Positions 1-5,713 of a stretch of 5,713 bases of DNA are shown in pieces (position 1 is the stretch's first letter; each line of letters begins with the position of its first letter). The notes under the pieces were generated by a model that was not told where the DNA came from, did not search any database, and worked only from the letters and a program-made list of their open reading frames with translations. The position numbers and the translations under genes were made by a program. The stretch comes from Verrucomicrobiota bacterium (GTDB lineage: Bacteria; Verrucomicrobiota; Verrucomicrobiia; Verrucomicrobiales; Akkermansiaceae), in assembly GCA_008932955.1 (NCBI GenBank), contig WBXE01000158.1, forward strand, positions 1-5,713, written 5' to 3'.

Positions 1-1
1 A

Positions 2-1732
2 CTTGAAAAATTGTTGGAGAGCGGCAAGTCCGACAGTTTGAAGCACGCGGCGCTGACGGTGCAGGTGGTGTCGCAGCCGGCGTGGTACGCGGTGATGGCC
101 CTTCCCTATCTGATGGAATACCCACACGAATGCGCCGAGCAGGTTTTTAACCGTTACTATGCCAACCAACTGGCGCGGCACATTGCGCAGAGTGATCCGA
201 AGATTCACCGGGTGTTTGAGCTATGGCGCAATGCGCCCAAGACCTTGGACAGTCCGCTGCTCAAGAACCAGGACCTCAAAAGCCTGATGATCGAGGAAAC
301 CCCGTGGTTGCGCGCCGGCAATTCGGAAACCGAGGCCCGCCGCAATGTCGGCGTGTTGTTCGACGATAACCGGCTCGACAGCGAAATGGCCCGCGCCACG
401 CGGCGCCTGCAAGACCTGCAACTCGATAGCGGTGCCTGGCCGTGGTTCCCCGGCGGCCGCGCCAGCGACTATATCACGCTTTACATCGTCACTGGTACCG
501 GACGGCTCAAACATCTCGGTGTGAATATCAACAACGACCTCGCGCTGCGGGCGCTGGATTGGCTCGATGGCCAGATCCGCCACACCTATGAGGAAATCAA
601 GCGCAAGGACCGCAACGACGATCATTACAGCTCGTTTATCGCGATGTACTTGTATGGCCGCAGTTTCTATCTGGAACAACGGCCGATCGCCGACGCTAAC
701 AAGGAGGCAGTGGACTATTTCCTCAAACAAGGCGCGACGTATTGGATGGACCACCCGTGCCTGATGACGCGCTGCCACACTGCGCTCGGGTTGTGGCGCT
801 TCGGCGACAAGCAAACGCCGCCAGCCATCATCAAGTCGCTCAGCGAGAACGCACTCAACACCGAGGAACTCGGCATGCACTGGCGCCTCAACGCGGGCTA
901 TTACTGGAACCAGGCCCCGGTGGAAACCCAGGCGATGATCATCGAGGCGTTCCGCGAGGTTTCTTCTGACATGAAGGCCGTGGACGATTGCCAGGTCTGG
1001 TTGCTCAAACAAAAACAAACGCAAGGCTGGAAGACCACCAAGGCCACCGCCGACGCGATCTACGCACTTTTGTTGGGCGGCGAAGTCAAGCGCCTTGCCT
1101 CCGACGCCCTGGTGAAAACCGAGCTGGGTGGCGTGGAGATCAAGCCGGAAAACGTTGAGCCCGGCAGCGGTTTCTATGAGAAAAAATTCCATGCCAGCGA
1201 GGTCCAGCCCGCGATGGGCAAAATCAAGCTCACCAAAACCCACGCCGGGGTGGCTTGGGGGTCCCTGCACTGGCAGTATTTGGAAGATGTGTCCAAAATC
1301 ACCCCGCACGAGGGCACTCCGTTAGAGGTGAAGAAATCCCTGTTTGTCAAACGCATGACCAAGGCCGGCCCCACCCTGCAAGCCGTCACCAGCCCGCTCA
1401 AGCCCGGCGATGAAATCGTCACCCGCATCGAAATCCGCGTGGACCGCGACATGGAATTCATCCATCTGAAAAACCAGCGCGGCAGTGGTGTCGAGCCTAG
1501 CAATGTGTTATCCCAATACAAATGGCAGGACGGCCTCGGCTATTATGAAATGACCAAGGACACCGCAGACCATTTCTTCATCGAGCGCTTAGCGCGCGGC
1601 ACTCATGTCTTTGAAACCAGCGCGCGGGTGCAATTGCGCGGCTCCTATCCGACCGGCATCGCCGAGATCCAGTGCATGTACGCCCCCGAGTTCAATAGCC
1701 ACAGCGCTAGCGTTTTGATGCAGGTCGAGTAA
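2..1732 (+). CDS. Bacterial alpha-2-macroglobulin family protein, C-terminal part (5' end outside window)
   Basis: Alpha-2-macroglobulins are large envelope proteins that trap attacking proteases: cleavage of a bait region exposes an internal thioester that bonds covalently to the protease. Residues here are numbered from the TTG at 11. A thioester motif CAEQ sits at residues 41-44 (nt 131-142), inside the family phrase 'EYPHECAEQVFNRYYAN'. The helical thioester domain follows to about residue 355, with 'DSGAWPWFPGG' at 139-149, 'EELGMHWRLNAGYYWNQAP' near 285-303 and 'WLLKQKQTQGWKTTKATAD' near 330-348. Residues from about 410 to 573 match the C-terminal MG10-type domain, including 'VLSQYKWQDGLGYYE' and 'IQCMYAPEFNSHS'. 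Homologues of this type are far longer than 573 residues. The frame is open upstream of the TTG (codons for L-E-K at 2-10), so this TTG is not a real start and the signal peptide, early MG domains and bait region lie outside. The stop is TAA. I recognise the family with high confidence; whether the protein is a lipoprotein cannot be seen. Confidence 0.93.
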   Translation, partial: LEKLLESGKSDSLKHAALTVQVVSQPAWYAVMALPYLMEYPHECAEQVFNRYYANQLARHIAQSDPKIHRVFELWRNAPKTLDSPLLKNQDLKSLMIEETPWLRAGNSETEARRNVGVLFDDNRLDSEMARATRRLQDLQLDSGAWPWFPGGRASDYITLYIVTGTGRLKHLGVNINNDLALRALDWLDGQIRHTYEEIKRKDRNDDHYSSFIAMYLYGRSFYLEQRPIADANKEAVDYFLKQGATYWMDHPCLMTRCHTALGLWRFGDKQTPPAIIKSLSENALNTEELGMHWRLNAGYYWNQAPVETQAMIIEAFREVSSDMKAVDDCQVWLLKQKQTQGWKTTKATADAIYALLLGGEVKRLASDALVKTELGGVEIKPENVEPGSGFYEKKFHASEVQPAMGKIKLTKTHAGVAWGSLHWQYLEDVSKITPHEGTPLEVKKSLFVKRMTKAGPTLQAVTSPLKPGDEIVTRIEIRVDRDMEFIHLKNQRGSGVEPSNVLSQYKWQDGLGYYEMTKDTADHFFIERLARGTHVFETSARVQLRGSYPTGIAEIQCMYAPEFNSHSASVLMQVE

Positions 1733-1768
1733 GAAGACCCACGATTGCGAAGGTGATGTGCAATATCC

Positions 1769-1825
1769 TTCGGTTTTACGAAATACCGAAAAACACCACA
1801 TGTTGTGTTTTGATTTGCGCAAAAC
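1769..1825. promoter_or_regulatory. Cluster of three small inverted repeats between the two genes
   Basis: Three inverted repeats lie almost end to end in the AT-richer part of the gap. The first (1769-1790) pairs TTCGGT with ACCGAA, with an inner TTT/AAA pairing around an ACG loop. The second (1790-1811) is a 22-base near-perfect palindrome: AAAACAC pairs with GTGTTTT around a central ACATGT, with a single mismatched pair. The third (1807-1825) pairs GTTTTG with CAAAAC and contains the perfect palindrome TTTGCGCAAA (1814-1823). The second could act as a weak A-tract/U-tract terminator for the upstream gene, since its 3' arm ends in four T. The group could equally be operator sites within the smc promoter region. 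No strong -35/-10 pair was seen. The pairings are directly visible; any function is inference. Confidence 0.35.
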
Positions 1826-1932
1826 CGCTACATTTAGTTGGAACCGTGCTTCCTGATTGCGATGCGGGTGGGGGTGGCTAGGTTTGTGGACGGCCCATGC
1901 ATCGCGGGCTTTCCCCCAACCCACCAGCCCCC
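1826..1932 (+). other. smc leader region with complementary G-rich and C-rich tracts
   Basis: This is the rest of the intergenic gap, just before smc. A G-rich tract GGGTGGGGG at 1866-1874 is complementary to CCCCCAACCC at 1913-1922 with one bulged base. A transcript could therefore fold into a stem ending about ten bases before the ATG at 1933. Inside it, GCCC (near 1893) can pair with GGGC (near 1906), around an ATGCAT palindrome. No purine-rich Shine-Dalgarno sequence precedes 1933. The only weak candidate, GGA at 1888-1890, is spaced six bases before an alternative ATG at 1897. Whether the fold forms or regulates anything is not known. Confidence 0.3.
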
Positions 1933-4900
1933 ATGTACCTAAAGACTCTGGAAATTCACGGCTTCAAGTCGTTCGCCGACAAGACGGTGCTGGAATTTGC
2001 CCAGGGCGTCACCGGCATCGTCGGTCCTAATGGCTGTGGCAAAAGTAACGTGGTGGATGCGATCCGCTGGGTGCTGGGTGAAACCTCCGCCAAGGCGCTG
2101 CGGGGCGGGGAAATGGCCGACGTAATTTTCAACGGCACCGAAAAGCGCAAACCCATGGGCATGGCGGAGGTGATCCTGACGATGGCGGATTGCGAAGGAC
2201 TGCTGAAAGTGGCGTTCAATGAAGTGGCGATTGGGCGGCGGGTCTTTCGGGATGGGCGCTCGGAATACCGGATCAACGGGACCTTGTGCCGGCTGAAGGA
2301 TATTCACGACCTTTTCATGGACACGGGCATTGGGCGCACGGCGTACTCGATCATGGCCCAGGGGCAAATCGACCAAATTCTCTCCTCCAAACCCGAGGAG
2401 CGCCGCGCGGTGTTTGAAGAAGCCGCGGGCATCACGAAATTCAAACGCGAGAAAAAGGAAGCGCTGCGCAAACTCGAGTTCACTGAGGCGAACTTGCTGC
2501 GCGTTTCCGACGTACTTGCCGAGCAGGAGCGGCGCATCAATTCGCTGCGCCGCCAAGTGGCCAAAGCCCGCCGCTACCAAGCGCTCGCTGCCGACGTGCG
2601 GGTGCTCGACACCCATCTGGGGCACAAACGTTTCACGGAACTGAGCGCCGAGCGTGCCGAATTGACCGTCTCGATCCGCGGCCTGGAAGTGCGCGACACG
2701 GAGCTGGAACGCCAGTTGCCAGCCCGCGAGGAAGCCGTAGCGGAGGCCCGCGCCGCCGCCCGCGCCTTCGAGGGAGAACTCGCTGAACTGCGCCAACACC
2801 TCAACGAACACCGCAACGCCCTCAACTCCGCCAGCGGCCGCGCCGCCTTCAATGAGGAACGCAAAGCCGAACTCGAGTCGCGCATCCGCCAAAACCACGA
2901 GGAAATCCACGCCACCCGCGAAAAACTTGCCCAGCAGGAATGCGAGGTCAACTCCGCCACTGAGGCCCTTGACCAACTCACCCGGCGCATTGCCGAGCAG
3001 GAGATTCTGCTCGCTGGCCAAGAATCCCACACCCGCTCGACCCGCGAGGAACGCGATCGCATCGAGACGTCACTACGCGAAAACCGCGGTGAGGCAACCC
3101 GCTGCCAAACACTCATCGCCACCATGCAGGCGAAAATTGAAAGCGCGCTGGCCCAACTTGAAGGCAGCCGCGATCGCGCCCGCCAACTCGCTGACGAAGA
3201 GCAACGCCTCAACCTCGAACTCGAAGAATTCCGCTCCGAGCATGCCCGCATCGCCGGGGACGTCGATGCCATGGCATCCCAACTCGGCAGCCTTGAGGAA
3301 ACCTTCCACGCTGCCGAACGCGCCTATCAACACACCCGGGGCGACCTCGACGCCGCCCGCAGCGCCGCCACTGGTGCTAACAAAATCCTAGCGCAACGTG
3401 CCGCACGTCTCGACGCGGTGCGCCAACTCGTCGAAAGCGGCGAAGGTTTTGCCAAGGGCACCCAGAAAGTGCTCGCCGGGCTCGACCAACCCGACCACTT
3501 CAAGCCTGCCATTCACGGCGTGCTCGCCTCGTTCATCGAGGCCGATAACACCTGCGCCCGCGCCATCGAGGCCGCCCTCGGAGCCCACCTTCAAGCGGTG
3601 TTGGTCCGCGATGAGGAGGTCGCCGAGACGATCATCCAGCGCCTCACTGAGAAAAAACTCGGCCTCGCCGCGGTCCTACCCCAGTCGTTCGTCGGCCATG
3701 CCCAAGCCACCCAGGTCGAAACCCTCCCCGAAGGGGCCATCGCCTGGGCCCTCGACCGCGTCAAATCCGACGAACGCGTCGCCCCAGTCATCGCCCGCCT
3801 GCTCGTAAACGTCCTCATCGTTCCCGATCTAAGCAGCGCTCTGCGCCTCCGCCCCGGCCATCCCGGCACCACCTTCGCCACCACCGCGGGAGAATTATTG
3901 GGAGGCGAAGGCATGCTCTGCGGCGGGGTGGCGGCCGAAGGCAGCACCTCGGTGCTGGAGCGCGGCAACGAAGTGCGCGCGCTCATTGCCGAGGTGGCCG
4001 ATCTAACTGACGCTGACGAAACCGCGCGCGCCCGGGTGGTCCACTTGGAAGCCCGCCTCGAAGAGCTCCGCGAGGAAGTCGAATTGTCCCGCGAACGCCT
4101 GCAACGCCAAAAAGTCGAGCTTTCCACCCTGCAAGGCCAGCTCAGCCTCGCCACCCGCGAGGTGGAAAGTTTTGAGACCAAGCTGGAAAACGTCCGCTGG
4201 GAACGCGGCGAGCTCGAGCAACGCGAACTCGCCGCCAGCGCCAGCCGCCATCACCTCGAAGCCGAGTTGGCAAGCGCCCGCGAACGCCTCGAAGCCCTCG
4301 AAACTCAAACCCGCCGCTGCCAGTCCGAAGCGGACTCCGCCGCCCACCGCGAACGCGAACTCGCCGAAGCCCTCAACGAAATCCGCACCGTCCTCGCCGT
4401 CGAAAGCCGCGCCAAACAGGCCGCCGAAGCCCAACAAAAGCCGATGGAGGCGCGGCTGGCCGAACTGCGCGAAATTTCCATCCGCCGCGAAACTGAAATT
4501 GCGTCCTTTGACCAGCGCATCGAAGCGGCCATCGCTGAAAACGCCCGCCTCGCCGAAGAATGCGAGACGCACCGTGCCGAAGCGGAAGACCTTCAGGCTG
4601 AAATTGACACCCGCTCGAGCGGCCGCAGCGTTCTGATGGACACGATCGAGACCGCCGAAATTGCCCTCGCCACGCTGCGCCGCGATCACGCGCGGGTATC
4701 CGAGCAAAAAGGCCGGGAGGAGATTGCCGCGACCAAGCTCGACCTGCACCTCGAAAACCTCAGCAACACGATCCGCGAACGCCACCAGACGGACCTCTCG
4801 AGCTTCGAGCCCGACGCTCACGCCTTGCTCAATAGCATCGCCTCCCAAAAAGCCCTGCAAGCCCGCAACGGCCGCCAATCCCTCGTCACTGGCGAGGAAT

Positions 4901-5712
4901 CCGAGGATCACCACGACGAAGAAATGCCCACCATCGTCGTCGATGCCACCCGCGCCGACGACCTCGCAGAGCTGCCCGGCGAGGTGAGCGGCGCACCGGA
5001 CTGGGCTTTCGTGGAATCCATCGTCAGCGATATCAAGCGCCGACTCGATGCCATGGGCCCGGTCAATCTCGATGCCATCGAGGAATTCGAGGAACTCGAA
5101 GAGCGCCACACCTTCCTGCGCAACCAGCACGACGACCTCGTGAGTTCCAAAGTGGAATTGCTGGAAGTGATCGAACGCATCAACACCGAAACCCAGCGCC
5201 TGTTCTCCGAAACCTTTGCCCAGGTACGCCTCAACTTCCAAGACATGTTCAAGGAACTCTTCGGCGAAAAAGGCCAGGCCGACCTCCTCCTCCTCAATCC
5301 CAGCGATCCGCTAGAAAGCGGCATCGACGTCATCGCCAAACCGCCCGGCAAAAAACTCCAGTCCATCACCCTGCTCTCCGGTGGCGAACGCTCAATGACC
5401 GCCGTGGCCCTCTTGTTCTCGATCTACATGATCAAACCCAGCCCGTTCTGCGTGCTCGACGAACTCGACGCCCCTCTCGATGAGTCTAACATAAACCGCT
5501 TCGTCAAGGTGCTCGACCGCTTCATCGACCGCTCCCAATTCATCATCGTCACCCACTCGAAGCGCACCATGGCCCGCGCCGACGTCATGTATGGGGTGAC
5601 CATGGAGGAATTCGGCGTCTCCAAACCCGTCGGCATGCGCCTCACCCAGAGCGACACCAAATCCACAGCCACCACCGCCGCCCAAAAAGCCGCCCTCCAG
5701 CTCGACGGTTGA
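1933..5712 (+). CDS. smc: Chromosome segregation protein SMC (structural maintenance of chromosomes ATPase)
   Basis: SMC dimerises and, with ScpA and ScpB, forms bacterial condensin, which uses ATP to compact and segregate the chromosome. The 1259-residue product is of normal family length or slightly longer. The order is N-terminal ATPase head (1-170), ascending coiled coil (about 170-510), hinge (about 525-665, beginning near 'HGVLASFIEADN' and ending at 'GGEGMLCGG' 657-665), descending coiled coil (about 680-975), an acidic linker and the C-terminal head (about 1030-1240). Visible ATPase parts are Walker A GPNGCGKS (31-38), the Q-loop region 'MAQGQIDQILSSKPEERR' (141-158), signature LSGGER (1148-1153), Walker B ending in D1176 with catalytic E1177, D-loop LDE (1182-1184) and switch H1208. 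All key residues are present, so it should be an active enzyme. The ATG at 1933 is preferred because 'MYLKTLEIHGFKSFADKT' matches the usual SMC beginning. An in-frame ATG at 1897 would add 12 proline-rich residues that do not look like the family. The tail after 'VGMRL' is a short Thr/Ala-rich, probably disordered end. scpA and scpB are not in the window. Confidence 0.97.
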   Translation: MYLKTLEIHGFKSFADKTVLEFAQGVTGIVGPNGCGKSNVVDAIRWVLGETSAKALRGGEMADVIFNGTEKRKPMGMAEVILTMADCEGLLKVAFNEVAIGRRVFRDGRSEYRINGTLCRLKDIHDLFMDTGIGRTAYSIMAQGQIDQILSSKPEERRAVFEEAAGITKFKREKKEALRKLEFTEANLLRVSDVLAEQERRINSLRRQVAKARRYQALAADVRVLDTHLGHKRFTELSAERAELTVSIRGLEVRDTELERQLPAREEAVAEARAAARAFEGELAELRQHLNEHRNALNSASGRAAFNEERKAELESRIRQNHEEIHATREKLAQQECEVNSATEALDQLTRRIAEQEILLAGQESHTRSTREERDRIETSLRENRGEATRCQTLIATMQAKIESALAQLEGSRDRARQLADEEQRLNLELEEFRSEHARIAGDVDAMASQLGSLEETFHAAERAYQHTRGDLDAARSAATGANKILAQRAARLDAVRQLVESGEGFAKGTQKVLAGLDQPDHFKPAIHGVLASFIEADNTCARAIEAALGAHLQAVLVRDEEVAETIIQRLTEKKLGLAAVLPQSFVGHAQATQVETLPEGAIAWALDRVKSDERVAPVIARLLVNVLIVPDLSSALRLRPGHPGTTFATTAGELLGGEGMLCGGVAAEGSTSVLERGNEVRALIAEVADLTDADETARARVVHLEARLEELREEVELSRERLQRQKVELSTLQGQLSLATREVESFETKLENVRWERGELEQRELAASASRHHLEAELASARERLEALETQTRRCQSEADSAAHRERELAEALNEIRTVLAVESRAKQAAEAQQKPMEARLAELREISIRRETEIASFDQRIEAAIAENARLAEECETHRAEAEDLQAEIDTRSSGRSVLMDTIETAEIALATLRRDHARVSEQKGREEIAATKLDLHLENLSNTIRERHQTDLSSFEPDAHALLNSIASQKALQARNGRQSLVTGEESEDHHDEEMPTIVVDATRADDLAELPGEVSGAPDWAFVESIVSDIKRRLDAMGPVNLDAIEEFEELEERHTFLRNQHDDLVSSKVELLEVIERINTETQRLFSETFAQVRLNFQDMFKELFGEKGQADLLLLNPSDPLESGIDVIAKPPGKKLQSITLLSGGERSMTAVALLFSIYMIKPSPFCVLDELDAPLDESNINRFVKVLDRFIDRSQFIIVTHSKRTMARADVMYGVTMEEFGVSKPVGMRLTQSDTKSTATTAAQKAALQLDG

Positions 5713-5713
5713 G

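Noticed and set aside
221..1309. Long minus-strand open frame of 362 codons opposite the macroglobulin gene
   Set aside because: It is fully antisense to a clearly recognisable conserved protein. The frame is open because of high third-position G/C, and its translation is low-complexity with no family motifs.
1804..1834. Possible smc promoter: TTGTGT, a 19-base gap, then TACATT
   Set aside because: Only three of six -35 bases and four of six -10 bases match the consensus, and the spacing is long. This is too weak to call as a promoter.
1589..1924. Minus-strand open frame of 111 codons spanning the intergenic gap
   Set aside because: It overlaps the conserved C-terminal end of the macroglobulin, shows no recognisable domain, and I saw no convincing start signal.
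1897..1932. Upstream in-frame ATG at 1897 as the smc start
   Set aside because: It would add MHRGLSPNPPAP, which is unlike SMC N-termini, whereas the ATG at 1933 gives the canonical beginning. It is kept only as an alternative because a weak GGA lies six bases before it.
2400..4860. Apparent repeats in the smc arms (many GAACGC, CTCGCC and GCCGAA units)
   Set aside because: These are the result of heptad coiled-coil composition combined with strongly biased codons; no regular tandem unit was found.
4003..5241. Minus-strand open frame of 412 codons opposite the 3' half of smc, and a similar one at 1939-3030
   Set aside because: The repetitive Phe/Gly/Ala/Glu/Val-rich translations are typical mirror images of GC-rich coiled-coil codons (GAA, CTC, GCC). 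The plus-strand SMC reading is certain.

Overview
This 5.7 kb window holds two same-strand protein genes and one 200-base intergenic region. The base composition is GC-rich with strong third-position G/C preference. Both proteins read as members of well-known families. Their wording (a large Bacteroidetes-type alpha-2-macroglobulin and an SMC with a 'LDELDAPLDESN' Walker B/D-loop) suggests a Gram-negative bacterium of the Verrucomicrobia or wider PVC/FCB groups. That placement comes from remembered family resemblance, not from a search, and is only moderately secure.

Layout: positions 2-1732 carry the C-terminal part of a bacterial alpha-2-macroglobulin. Its reading frame is open at the left edge, so the N-terminal two thirds or so lies outside. 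The visible part contains the intact CAEQ thioester motif, the thioester (alpha/alpha-toroid) domain and the C-terminal MG10-type domain. Positions 1733-1932 are non-coding: an AT-richer stretch with three small inverted repeats, then a G-rich and C-rich leader. Positions 1933-5712 carry a complete smc gene for the chromosome-segregation ATPase: N-terminal head, coiled-coil arm, hinge, returning arm and C-terminal head. The window ends one base after its stop codon.

The two genes have no evident functional link. One product would act in the periplasm or cell envelope as a protease trap, the other on the chromosome in the cytoplasm. The 200-base gap with palindromes argues for separate transcription. 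I see no mobile element, CRISPR array, RNA gene or unknown multi-gene system. The points worth a second look are modest: the smc start site and leader, an acidic insert in SMC, a codon-choice shift inside smc, and the palindrome cluster.
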